NCBI RefSeq assembly: GCF_031458235.1
Contig: NZ_JAVDYB010000001.1
Location: forward strand, 3,245,001 to 3,309,000
DNA: 64,000 nucleotides
From: Catenuloplanes atrovinosus
GTDB taxonomy: Bacteria; Actinomycetota; Actinomycetes; Mycobacteriales; Micromonosporaceae
Reading direction: 5' to 3'
Positions within the stretch are counted from its first letter, which is position 1. Every line of letters begins with the position of its first letter. A program made the position numbers and the translations under genes. The notes under the pieces were generated by a model. That model was not told the DNA's origin, did no database searches, and was given only the letters and a program-made list of their open reading frames with translations. Positions 40,393 through 49,700 of the stretch are shown one piece after another.

Positions 40393-43151
40393 GCGGCCCG
40401 TTCGATGCCCTCCGGACGCAGTTGCTGGGCGCCGCCGAGGCGCTCGCCGGCGGCCCGGCCACGCTGCCGGACATCCTCAGCGGGATCGTCGACGACGTGG
40501 ATCACGCTCTCCGTGAGCCGCTCGAGATCTTCCCGGTCTGCCACCACTCCCCGGCCTCCGCGCTGGCGATGGTGCGCCGGCTCCGGGAGAAGCAGCCGAA
40601 GGTGATCTACCTGGAGCTGTGTGAGGACCTCACGCCGCTCCTGACCGAGCTGCGCAACTGCCGGCTGCCGGTCGCGCTCCAGGCGTTCGCGTCCGAGCTG
40701 GACGGGTTCCCGAAGGAGTCGGCGCCGCTCTCCGTCATCGCGCCGATCACCGAGGCCTCGGCGGAGTACCAGGCGATCTCGTACGCGCTGGAGACGCCGG
40801 GCGTGGAGCTCGTCCTGGTCGACCGGTCCACCGACCACGTCTTCCAGTGGCAGCCGGACGCGTCCGCCGCGCACGACCAGCCGGAGGAGGCGGAGGACGA
40901 CCTGCACGGCGACGCGGTCGGCGTGGAGATCGGCGACCTGCGGCCCCGGTTCGCCGAGCTGGAGGAGCACCTGCTGCACCACGGCCGGGTCCGGCACTGG
41001 TCGGAGTGGTGGGACCAGTACGTGGAGCAGCCGCTCGCGGGCGCGGACTACGACACGTACCGGCAGGTCATGGTCCTGATCGGCTCCCTGTTCCGGCGGC
41101 TGGCGCCGCACGATACCCGGCGGTACGCGTCCGACGAGGACCGCGAGCGCTACATGTGGACGCGGATCCGGCAGCACCTGGCCGCGAACGACCTGGACCG
41201 GGCCGACGCGCTCTACGTCTGCGGCGCGTTCCACGCGGCGAGCCGGCTCGCGGAGGTCGGATCGGAGCCGGGCACGCCCGACTTCGACATCACGCCGCGG
41301 ACCGCGACGAAGTGGCTGTACGGCCTGATCCCGTCCAGCCACTCCGCGATCGAGGCGCAGTTCGGGCTCGCGCCCGGCTCGGTGTCGATCGCGGCCGCCA
41401 CCTGGCAGAAGAACCTCGGCCGGACCCGCCTGAAACCGTTCCAGCTGGCCGGGCAGAAGGGCCGGAAGCCCGCGAGGCTGCCCGCGCCGGTCGCCGCACC
41501 GGGGCCGGTCGAGGACCAGCTCACCGGCTACCTGTCCGGGCCGCCCGCGCTGGACGGGCTGGACGAGGAGGAACTGCGCGGCTGGTGCGTCGACATCGTC
41601 CGGCTCGCCCGGCGCAACGGCTACCTGGCCAGCACCGCGGACGCGATCGCGGTGTTCGAGACGTCGATCCTGCTCGCGGGCATGCGCGGGCGGGCGCGGC
41701 CGACGCCGTACGACTTCCAGGACGCGGCCGTCACCTGCATCGAGAAGGACACCGTGCCCGGCCGCCGGGACGTGCGCCGGCTGTGCGAGATCCTGCTCGG
41801 CGGCGACCGGGTCGGCCAGGTCGGGTACGACGCGCTGCCGCCGCTGGCCCGCGACGTCTACGACCGGCTCGCCCCGCTCGGCCTCAACCTCGAGCAGCGC
41901 AGCATCCAGCGCGCGCTGCTCGACCTGGCGGCCCGGCCCGAGCTGGCGGCCTGCTCGCGGTTGCTCTGGATGCTGCGCTACCTGCTGCCCGACCACGCGG
42001 TCCGGCCGATCATGGGATCGCGGAAGCTGGGCGAGCGGCACATCCAGGAGAGCTGGGACCTCGACCTCGGCCGCCACCAGCGGACCATCATCGAGCTGGG
42101 GTACGAGGGCGTCACCGTGGAACAGGTGCTGGAGCAGCGCCTGCGCCGCGCCGCCTGGGACCCGAAGGCGACCGCCGCCACCGCGCTCACCGCGGTCGAG
42201 GACTCACTGCTGTTCCTGGACAGCCCGCGCCTGACCGACGAGCTCGGCGCGCGGGCGGTGGAGCTGCTGGCGGCGGAGCGTACCGTCGACGAGGCACCGG
42301 CCGTGCTGCGCCGCATCCGGCGGCTGCTCGCGCACTACCGGGCCACCACGCCGGTGCTGCCCGCCTGGTGCGAGTCGTTCGTCCGGACCGGGTACGCGCA
42401 CTACTGCACGCTGCTGCCGACCGCGTTCGTCGCGGACGACACCGGCGTGCGGCAGGTCGGCGCCATGCTGGGCTTCCTGTTCAGCATGGAGAGCCTGGCG
42501 CTGTCCCTCGGCTGCGACCGCGCCCAGCTGGAGCTCGCGGTCCGGCAGTCGCACCCGGAGCACCCGGCGAAGATCGCGCTGCTCTGGGCCGCGCTGCACC
42601 AGCTCGGCGCGCTGCCGCTGGCCGGCCTGCGCGCCACCGTCGACGACCTGCTCGGCAACCCGCTGGTCGTGCCCGCGTTCCCGCAGTACGTGGCCGGTTT
42701 CATCCAGTCCCTGGAGTCGGTGCCGCGGCTGGCCCCGTTCGTGGTCGAGACGCTGTCCAAGGCGTTCGCCCGGCTGCCCGACCCGATCCTGCTGCCCTGG
42801 CTCCCCACGCTGATCACCACGCTGAAGGACCAGGCCGCCGAACTGGTGCCGGTGCTGACCCGCGAGGCCGGCCGCACCTTCCCCGGCACGCTGCCCGCGG
42901 TGGACTCCTGGGTCGCGCCGTGGAACGCACCACCGCGCAAGCCGCGCGCCACCGCACCCGCGGCGGCACCGGCCCGGGGCGCGGCCGGCACGCTGCTGGC
43001 CGCGCACCCGTCCAGCACCGACGCGGTCGCCGGCCTGCTCGGCTGCGCCGGCGAGTGGTCCGCCGCGCCGGAGGGAGCCACCGGCACCGCGGTGGCCGCG
43101 TTGCTCGCCGCGCATCCGCAGCCGGCGGAGGCGGTGGCGCTGCTGGTCTAG
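40389..43151 (+). CDS. DUF5682 protein, large component of the MoxR/VWA operon
   Basis: A 920-aa cytoplasmic protein. The N-terminal 290 residues form an alpha/beta domain with PVCHHSPASALAMVRRL, KVIYLELCEDLTPLL, VELVLVDRST and a later ADALYVCGAFHAAS; the His-rich start and Glu-containing strand resemble the TraB/ChaN/EreA hydrolase superfamily, an inference. The middle and C-terminal parts are helical repeats (DLDLGRHQRTIIELGYEGVTVEQVLEQRLRRAAW), suited to scaffolding. A short Pro/Ala linker is near the C-terminus. Same domain as E. coli YehM. GTG 40389 shares 4 bp with the ATPase stop. A strong hairpin directly follows, ending the operon. Confidence 0.85.
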   Translation: MSGPFDALRTQLLGAAEALAGGPATLPDILSGIVDDVDHALREPLEIFPVCHHSPASALAMVRRLREKQPKVIYLELCEDLTPLLTELRNCRLPVALQAFASELDGFPKESAPLSVIAPITEASAEYQAISYALETPGVELVLVDRSTDHVFQWQPDASAAHDQPEEAEDDLHGDAVGVEIGDLRPRFAELEEHLLHHGRVRHWSEWWDQYVEQPLAGADYDTYRQVMVLIGSLFRRLAPHDTRRYASDEDRERYMWTRIRQHLAANDLDRADALYVCGAFHAASRLAEVGSEPGTPDFDITPRTATKWLYGLIPSSHSAIEAQFGLAPGSVSIAAATWQKNLGRTRLKPFQLAGQKGRKPARLPAPVAAPGPVEDQLTGYLSGPPALDGLDEEELRGWCVDIVRLARRNGYLASTADAIAVFETSILLAGMRGRARPTPYDFQDAAVTCIEKDTVPGRRDVRRLCEILLGGDRVGQVGYDALPPLARDVYDRLAPLGLNLEQRSIQRALLDLAARPELAACSRLLWMLRYLLPDHAVRPIMGSRKLGERHIQESWDLDLGRHQRTIIELGYEGVTVEQVLEQRLRRAAWDPKATAATALTAVEDSLLFLDSPRLTDELGARAVELLAAERTVDEAPAVLRRIRRLLAHYRATTPVLPAWCESFVRTGYAHYCTLLPTAFVADDTGVRQVGAMLGFLFSMESLALSLGCDRAQLELAVRQSHPEHPAKIALLWAALHQLGALPLAGLRATVDDLLGNPLVVPAFPQYVAGFIQSLESVPRLAPFVVETLSKAFARLPDPILLPWLPTLITTLKDQAAELVPVLTREAGRTFPGTLPAVDSWVAPWNAPPRKPRATAPAAAPARGAAGTLLAAHPSSTDAVAGLLGCAGEWSAAPEGATGTAVAALLAAHPQPAEAVALLV

Positions 43152-43156
43152 TCACG

Positions 43157-43195
43157 GCCGGCCCGGCCGGGAATTCACATTCCGGCCGGGCCGGC
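43157..43195 (+). terminator. Strong hairpin terminator of the five-gene operon
   Basis: GCCGGCCCGGCCGG (43157-43170) pairs perfectly with CCGGCCGGGCCGGC (43182-43195) around an 11-nt loop, 5 bp past the DUF5682 stop. No T-run follows. It isolates the operon from the next gene, which has its own -10 box at 43201. Confidence 0.65.
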
Positions 43196-43200
43196 TGCCC

Positions 43201-43206
43201 TACGGT
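43201..43206 (+). promoter_or_regulatory. -10 box for leaderless M55 peptidase gene
   Basis: TACGGT lies 7 nt before ATG 43214, directly after the operon terminator; no ribosome binding site is visible. Confidence 0.45.
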
Positions 43207-43213
43207 GTACCGC

Positions 43214-44035
43214 ATGCGGATTTTGATCTCTGCCGATATGGAAGGCGTCTCCGGGATCGTGCACGTCGCGGAGACCAACCCCGAGCGGTACGACTACGAG
43301 CGTGGCCGGGTGCTGATGACCGCCGAGGTCAATGCCGTGATCGAGGGGGTGTTCGACGCGGAGCCGGAGGCGGACGTGCTGGTCGCGGACGCGCACGGCA
43401 CGTTCCGGAACCTGCTGCCGGAGGAGCTGGACGAGCGGGTGCGCGTGGTGCGCGGCCGGCCCCGGCCGCTGGGCATGATGGCGGGGCTGGACGGGCGGAC
43501 CGACCGGGTGATGTTCGTCGGCTACCACGCGCGCGCCGGGACCGGCCCGGCCGTGCTGGCCCACACGATGAGCGACGCGGTGCTGTCCGTGCGGCTGAAC
43601 GGCCGCACGGTCGGGGAGATCGGACTCAACGCGGCGCTGGCCGGGCACCACGGCGCGCCGGTCGCGCTGATCGCCGGCGACGACGTGGCCTGCGCGGAGC
43701 TGGCGGACCTGTCGCCGGAGTCGGTGACCGTGCCGGTCAAGGAGGCGGTGGGGCAGATCGCCGCGGTCACCACGCATCCGGCCGTGACGCGCCGGCGGCT
43801 GCGGGAGGCGGCGGCGTCCGCGGTCCGGAAGCGGATCGCCCCGGTCGTCATGGACGGGCCGGTCGCGCTGGAGGTGGACGTCATGGGCCCGGCCGTGGTC
43901 GACCTGGCGACGCTGATCCCCGGCGCGCGGCGTGCCCCGGGTGCGCGGACCGTCACGTTCGCGGCGCGGGACCTGGCCGAGGCGTACCAGGTGGTGGCGT
44001 TGATCGTGGCGCTCGGGCAGGTCCCGCTCCGGTAG
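43214..44035 (+). CDS. M55 family metallopeptidase (DppA-like D-aminopeptidase)
   Basis: A 273-aa zinc peptidase that in Bacillus (DppA) removes N-terminal D-amino acids from small peptides. Metal ligands are visible in ISADMEGVSGI (Asp8, Glu10), VADAHG (His about 60) and GYHARAG (His about 104), with a conserved IGLNAALAGHHGAPVALIAGDD segment. The protein is full length without a signal peptide. Likely role: recycling D-Ala-containing muropeptides or dipeptides. It starts leaderless from its own TACGGT box, so it is not part of the preceding MoxR operon. Confidence 0.9.
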   Translation: MRILISADMEGVSGIVHVAETNPERYDYERGRVLMTAEVNAVIEGVFDAEPEADVLVADAHGTFRNLLPEELDERVRVVRGRPRPLGMMAGLDGRTDRVMFVGYHARAGTGPAVLAHTMSDAVLSVRLNGRTVGEIGLNAALAGHHGAPVALIAGDDVACAELADLSPESVTVPVKEAVGQIAAVTTHPAVTRRRLREAAASAVRKRIAPVVMDGPVALEVDVMGPAVVDLATLIPGARRAPGARTVTFAARDLAEAYQVVALIVALGQVPLR

Positions 44036-44104
44036 CGGCCACGATCGTTTCGAGTCGCCCGCGATCGGGCAGTCGTCGGATGACCGACGGATCTGGAGGT
44101 ACGC

Positions 44105-44530
44105 GTGGACGAGGACCCGCTCAAAGATGAGGCAGCGCGGCTGTTCGCCGTCCACCGCGACCTGGTCGCCGAGGCCGGGGCGGAGGCGGAGGCGCGGGTG
44201 GCGACCGTGACCTCCGGCTACCGGCGCCTGGCCGAGGCCGCGGCCGCGGTGGAGCAGGCGGGGCGGGCCTGGGACGCGGCCCGCGAGGCCCGCGCGCTGA
44301 TGCCGGCGAACCCGGCGCTGGCGGCCGCGGCGGACCAGGCCGAGGAGGCGTACTTCTCGGCCGACGCCCAGCACCGGGACGTGGTCGCCGAGGTGACGCC
44401 CGCGCAGGAGCGGGCGATGGCCGGGCTGGTCGCGGACCTCACCGCGGTCGCTGCCGCGAACACCGCGTTCCGGGCCGCGCAGGACGCCTACTTCGCGGCC
44501 ATGGCGCGGCACCCCGGTGAGCAGCGCTGA
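44105..44530 (+). CDS. Small Ala-rich helical protein of unknown function
   Basis: A 141-aa, highly Ala/Glu-rich protein without Cys. Almost every segment scores as amphipathic helix (EARVATVTSGYRRLAEAAAAVEQAGRAWDAAREARALM), suggesting a coiled-coil or two-helix bundle. No family is recognised. GTG 44105 is preceded by CTGGAGGTACGC, a good ribosome binding site. It stands alone between the peptidase and the MFS transporter. Confidence 0.7.
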   Translation: MDEDPLKDEAARLFAVHRDLVAEAGAEAEARVATVTSGYRRLAEAAAAVEQAGRAWDAAREARALMPANPALAAAADQAEEAYFSADAQHRDVVAEVTPAQERAMAGLVADLTAVAAANTAFRAAQDAYFAAMARHPGEQR

Positions 44531-44694
44531 TACGCCCCTGGCCTGCCCATACGGCGTACCGACGTTATCTGATTTTGATCTTTGACCGTTCGGCTCAGGG
44601 CGGTGACCGCTCGGCGATCACTCAACATCGAACCCGGCGACAGGGAACTAGTTTGCCGGGGAGATACCGCCCGATGTGGGGAGGTTTTACCAAC

Positions 44695-46116
44695 ATGGCG
44701 CTGCTGTCCGCACTCGACCGCCAGCACACCATCGCGCCGCCGGGGTATTCCCGGTGGCTCATTCCGCCGGCGGCGCTCGCGGTGCACCTGTGCATCGGGC
44801 AGGCGTACGCCACCAGCGTGTACAAGACCTCGCTGATCAACCACTTCGACGCCTCGCAGACCGCGATCGGCGTCATCTTCAGCATCGCGATCGTGATGCT
44901 GGGCCTGTCCGCCGCCGTCGGCGGCACCTGGGTGGAGCACAACGGGCCGCGCAAGGCCATGTTCGTCTCCGCCTGCTTCTGGGCGTCCGGCTTCCTGGTC
45001 GGCGCGCTCGGCATCGCCACCACGCAGCTGTGGCTGGTCTACCTCGGGTACGGCGTGATCGGCGGCATCGGCCTGGGCATCGGCTACATCTCGCCGGTGT
45101 CGACGCTGATCAAGTGGTTCCCGGACCGCCCGGGCCTGGCGACCGGCATGGCGATCATGGGCTTCGGCGGCGGCGCACTGGTCGCCAGCCCGCTGTCCCG
45201 GCAACTGCTGTCGTTCTACGACCCGAACTACGACCCCGGCAACGCCGCGTCCGTGGCATCCGGCGGCGCGCTGGTCTCGCTGTTCCTCACGCTCGGCATC
45301 GGCTACTTCCTGATCATGATGTTCGGCGTGTTCAACGTGCGGGTGCCGCGCGAGGGCTGGAAGCCGGAGGGCTGGGACCCGTCGACCGTGACCGCGAAGC
45401 CGCTGGTCACCACCGCCAGCGTGTCCGCCGCGAACGCGATCAAGACGCCGACGTTCTGGCTGCTCTGGATCGTGCTGTTCTGCAACGTCACGGCCGGCAT
45501 CGGCATCCTGGAGCAGGCCTCGCCGATGATCCAGGACTTCTTCCGGGAGAACGGCACCTCCACGGTGGCGGTCGCGGCGGCCGGCGGCTTCGTCGGCCTG
45601 CTGTCGCTGTTCAACATGGCCGGCCGGTTCGTCTGGTCGTCGACGTCCGACCTGATCGGCCGCAAGCCGATCTACATGCTGTACCTGGGCCTCGGCATGG
45701 TGCTCTACGCGACGCTGGCCGCGGTCGGCAACACGCACACCGCGCTGTTCGTGCTGCTGGCAGGCGTGATCCTGTCGTTCTACGGCGGCGGGTTCGCGAC
45801 CATCCCGGCGTACCTGCGGGACATCTTCGGCACCTACCAGGTCGGCGCGATCCACGGCCGGCTGCTGACCGCCTGGTCCGCCGCGGGCGTGGCCGGGCCA
45901 CTGATCATCAACGGGTTCCTGGACGCGCAGGGCAAGCCCGGCACGCTCACCGCGGACGCGTACCGGCCGGCGCTGTTCACCATGGTGGGCGTGCTGGCGA
46001 TCGGCTTCATCGCGAACCTGCTGGTCCGTGCGGTCCCGGAGAAGTACCACGAGCCGAGCAAGCCGGCCGACCCGGTCCTGGCCGGCGCCGGCACCGAGGG
46101 GAGCAAGGATGTCTGA
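44695..46116 (+). CDS. OFA-type MFS transporter (oxalate/formate antiporter family)
   Basis: A 473-aa, 12-helix permease. Family marks are the early AYATSVYKTSLINHFDASQTAIGVIFSIAIV, the loop between helices 2 and 3 (GTWVEHNGPRKAM), FPDRPGLATGMAIMGFGGGALVASPL in helix 5, and GRFVWSSTSDLIGRKPIYMLY after helix 8. OFA proteins exchange small carboxylates such as oxalate and formate; the true substrate is unknown. ATG 44695 follows GGGGAGG. The last codons overlap the start of a 43-residue membrane peptide gene, a pairing common in actinobacteria. Confidence 0.92.
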   Translation: MALLSALDRQHTIAPPGYSRWLIPPAALAVHLCIGQAYATSVYKTSLINHFDASQTAIGVIFSIAIVMLGLSAAVGGTWVEHNGPRKAMFVSACFWASGFLVGALGIATTQLWLVYLGYGVIGGIGLGIGYISPVSTLIKWFPDRPGLATGMAIMGFGGGALVASPLSRQLLSFYDPNYDPGNAASVASGGALVSLFLTLGIGYFLIMMFGVFNVRVPREGWKPEGWDPSTVTAKPLVTTASVSAANAIKTPTFWLLWIVLFCNVTAGIGILEQASPMIQDFFRENGTSTVAVAAAGGFVGLLSLFNMAGRFVWSSTSDLIGRKPIYMLYLGLGMVLYATLAAVGNTHTALFVLLAGVILSFYGGGFATIPAYLRDIFGTYQVGAIHGRLLTAWSAAGVAGPLIINGFLDAQGKPGTLTADAYRPALFTMVGVLAIGFIANLLVRAVPEKYHEPSKPADPVLAGAGTEGSKDV

Positions 46117-46240
46117 GGATACGACGAAGCCGGCCGGCCAGGGCGTCCGCCTGATCGTGTCGTGGCTGCTGGTCGGGGCGCTGCTCGCCTACGGCGTGAT
46201 CCAGACCGGCATCACGGCGGCACGGCTGTTCACCAGCTGA
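46109..46240 (+). CDS. Small membrane partner of the OFA transporter
   Basis: A 43-aa protein with a polar N-terminus (SEDTTKPAGQG) and one transmembrane helix (LIVSWLLVGALLAYGVIQTGITAARLF). Its ATG lies inside the transporter's final codons (8-bp overlap, different frame), with GGAGCAAGG just upstream as ribosome binding site. This matches the short proteins annotated as MFS transporter small subunits. It probably binds and stabilises the transporter. A hairpin follows. Confidence 0.8.
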   Translation: MSEDTTKPAGQGVRLIVSWLLVGALLAYGVIQTGITAARLFTS

Positions 46241-46258
46241 CGTAACGGATCGGCACAT

Positions 46259-46297
46259 CGGCCGGCTCGGTCCCCCAGCGGACCGGGCCGGCCGTTT
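46259..46297 (+). terminator. Terminator after the transporter pair
   Basis: CGGCCGGC-T-CGGTCC, a 6-nt loop and GGACCG-G-GCCGGCCG form a 14-bp stem with one mismatch, followed by TTT, 18 bp past the stop. Confidence 0.65.
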
Positions 46298-46714
46298 CCG
46301 TCTCGTGGCGCGGCCGGCCGAGATTCACCGGTGGTCGCGAAGCCGGTCCGTGCCGCGCGTCGCGAGCTCGGGCGGCGGCCGATCCCCGACGCGGCGCTCG
46401 GCGAACGGGTTGCCCGGCGCCGCCACGGAACCGGCCCGCGGCTCCGGCCGGATCGGCGACCGAAATCGCAGGTCACCGGCGGCCGGGGCGGCTTGGGGAA
46501 TATTCTTGAACAGACCGTCCCGACCCCGTGACCGCCCGTAGTCGGCACTTACCGCGGGGCCGCCCATGGTGCGGACGGTATCCCGCCCGGTCGCTATGAG
46601 GTTTCCCGGAACGCTCAGGACACGCCGTCCTCCTGCCGACCGTGACAACGAACCCCTCGACCGGGCGTGAGCGCGTCCGGTGGATCAACCCGTATTCCCG
46701 CGGAAGGCGTGCCG
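46298..46714. other. Intergenic region upstream of the 1209-aa protein
   Basis: About 417 bp with no credible ORF. The stretch GGGGAATATTCTTGAAC (46495-46511) is AT-rich for this genome and may hold the promoter for the following gene. No other structure is clear. Confidence 0.35.
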
Positions 46715-49700
46715 ATGTCCACGGAATCCTTCACCCCCGCGCGGCAGCAGCCCGACCCGCCGCCGCCGGGGCAGCCGGGTGCGGCGTCATCAGCGGAGTC
46801 AGACCTGGTCAGCGCGGCCGGTCTGGTCCCGCCGCCGCCCGGACCGCCCATCCCCCACCCCACCAACGGCCCGCTGGCGCCGGTGGACGAGGACGCGGCC
46901 CAGCCCCGGCTCGCGTCCCCGGACGAGGCAAGCGCGTTCCCGCTACCCCGCCGCGAGCGCGGCGCCCAGCTGCCGACCGGCAGCTGGCAGGCCTTCGCCA
47001 AGCCCAACCCGGCCGCCATCGACGCGGCGAACGCGCTCATCTCGGGCGTGGGCGTGCCCGGCGCGGGCCCGGCACAGCCGGCGGAACCGCTGCGGGCACG
47101 CGCGGCGGTGGACGCGGCGAACGCGCTGCTCTCCGGCGGGGGGGCGAGCGTTTCCGACGCGGCTTCCTCGGGCGCGGGTGTTTCCGACGCGGGTGTTTCC
47201 GACGCGGGTGTTTCCGACGCGGGTGTTACCGGCGCGGGTGTTACCGGCGCGGGTGTTACCGGCGCGGGTGTTACCGGCGCGGGTGTTACCGGCGCGGGTG
47301 TTACCGGCGCGGGTGTCGCGGAGGCGGGCGTTCCGGGTGCGGACGTCGCGCACGCGCGCGTTGCAGGGGCGGACGTCGTGGGCGCCGGCGTCGCGGGCTC
47401 CGGGATGCGGGCTGCCGCTGGAGCGGCGGACATGCGGGACCCGCTGGTGGACGAGCCGGACTTCGACGAGAGGGACATGCCGACTGCCGGATTCCGCCCG
47501 CCGGACGCGGTGACCCCGTCCGCGAGCGGCGCCCTCGCACCAGCGGCAGGCGACGCTCCGGCGGCAGGCGCCGGATCGGCGACAGGCACCGGATCGGCAG
47601 CAAGCACCGGACCGGCAGCAAGCACCGGACCGGCAGCAAGCACCGGACCGGCAGCAAGCACCGGACCGGCAGCAAGCACTGGATCGGCGGCAGGCAACGC
47701 ATCGGCGGCTGCCAGCGCATCGACCGCAGGCAGCATGCCGGCTCAAGAGGGCACACCGGCGGCAGACGCCGCGCCGATCGCAGACAGCACGCCGGCCCCA
47801 GAGGGCGCACCTGCGGCAAACGGCGCCCCGGCCGCGGGTAGCCCACCGGCCGCGAGCGACGCCTCCGCCGCGGGCGGAGCCACGATCAAGAACCCGGCCG
47901 GCGGTACCGGGTACCGGCCGCCGAAGCCGGTGAAGGCCACCTCAACCGGCACGGAGGAAACCTCGTCCGACGGGTCGGCGAACCGGACCCGGTCGGCGCG
48001 CCGCGCCGCCGGGCGGGACGCGGCCGCGTCTTCGCAGACCGCTCCCACCTCGCCCGGCACGGACGGCGAGCACGGCCGACGGCCCTCCGAGGCCGCGCCG
48101 GCGTTCCGCCCGGCCGGTCCGGCGCTGCGGCGCCTGGAGGCGGGCAGCACCGCGTCCGCGCCCCGGCACGGGGCCGGCGCACGCCCGGCGGCCGGGGGCG
48201 ACACCCCGGCCGGGACGGAGACGGGCGGCATCGGCACGCCGGCCGCCCGTCCGGGCACGTCCCCGGCGTTCCGTCCCGCGCGGGCGGCATTCGCCGGGCG
48301 CGACGACGCTGCCGGCACGCCCGGCGAGGCGGCCACACCGACCGGCGAGACCAGCGGCACGACCGCCGCGTCCACCGGCGCGGCGTCGGGCCTGCCCGGC
48401 ACCGCGCCCACGCACGGCATCGCGACCGCCCACGGCGACGCGACCATGCCCGGGACGCCGCCGGGCGGTACAGCCATGCCCGGCGATCCGGCGGCGCACG
48501 GCGCCCCGGCGGCGCACGGCAGCCCGGCCACGCACGGCAAGCCGGCCACGCACAGCGGCTCGGTCTCGCACGGCCACGCGACCGCGCACGGCAACCCCGC
48601 CACGCAGGGCAGCCCGGCCACGCAGGGCAGCCCGGCCACGCAGGGCAGCCCGGCCACGCAGGGCAGCCGGGCCACCCGGACCGCCACCGCGCACGGCAGC
48701 CCGGCCGCGCACGGCAGCCCGGCCACACACGACAGCCCGGCCACACACGGCAGCCCGGCCACGCAGTCCACGGCGCACGGCGACGCGACCACCCACGGCA
48801 ACCCGGCCGCACCGGCCACCACAAGCACGCACGGCGACGCGACCACCCACGGCACCGCGGCCTCGCCCGGGGGCGCGGGACACACCGTCGCGGCCGGGGA
48901 CGGGGCCAAGGCCGCCGACGCGCCCGCGCGGACGCCCAAGCCGCTCCCCGCGCTCCGGCAGGTCCCCGCCCCCGCGCCCGCCCCGGGCGACGAGGCCGTG
49001 GAGAAGTCCGCCGACGACGGTGACGCCGCGGTCGCGGAGGAGGAGGCCGCGGAGGCCCGGCGCCGGGAGGACCGGGCCGCGCTGCGCCGTGCCCAGATCC
49101 TGCTGGCGCAGGGTGACGCCCGGTCCGCGCTCGCCGAGGCCGGTCCGGCCATGGCGCGCCAGGCGTCCGACGCGGACGTGTGGCTGCTGATGGCCCGGAT
49201 CCGGATCGCGCTGGACGACATCCCGGGTGCGCTTCGGGCGACCGAGACCGCGACCGCGCTGAAGCCGGGGAACGCGGCTACCTACGCCGTGATCAGTGAC
49301 GCGCTGTCCGCGGACGGCCGGCACCAGGACGCGATCGCGGCCGCGCGGGCCGCGCTGGAGGCGGAGCCGGGCAACCCGCACTGGCAGCACCTGGTCGCGA
49401 CGCGCCTGGTCGAGGCCGGCGAGGACCGGGCCGAGGCGGACAAGCTGGCCCGCGCCGCGGTCGCGGCGATGCCGGACGATCCGGCGTTCCAGGCGACGGC
49501 CGTGCTCACCCAGGGTTCGCGGCACCGCCGCGGGCGTGGTGGCGCGGACGCGGACCCGGACGTGGAGGAGCCGAAGCGCGGCGAGATCGAGAGGGCGCCG
49601 GTCCGCAAGTGGGGCTGGGGCAAGCCGCTCGCGCTCCCGGCCGGTCCGTCGGCGGCGAGCCCCGCACCGTCCGAGCCGATCGTCGACTTCGTCGAGTCGC

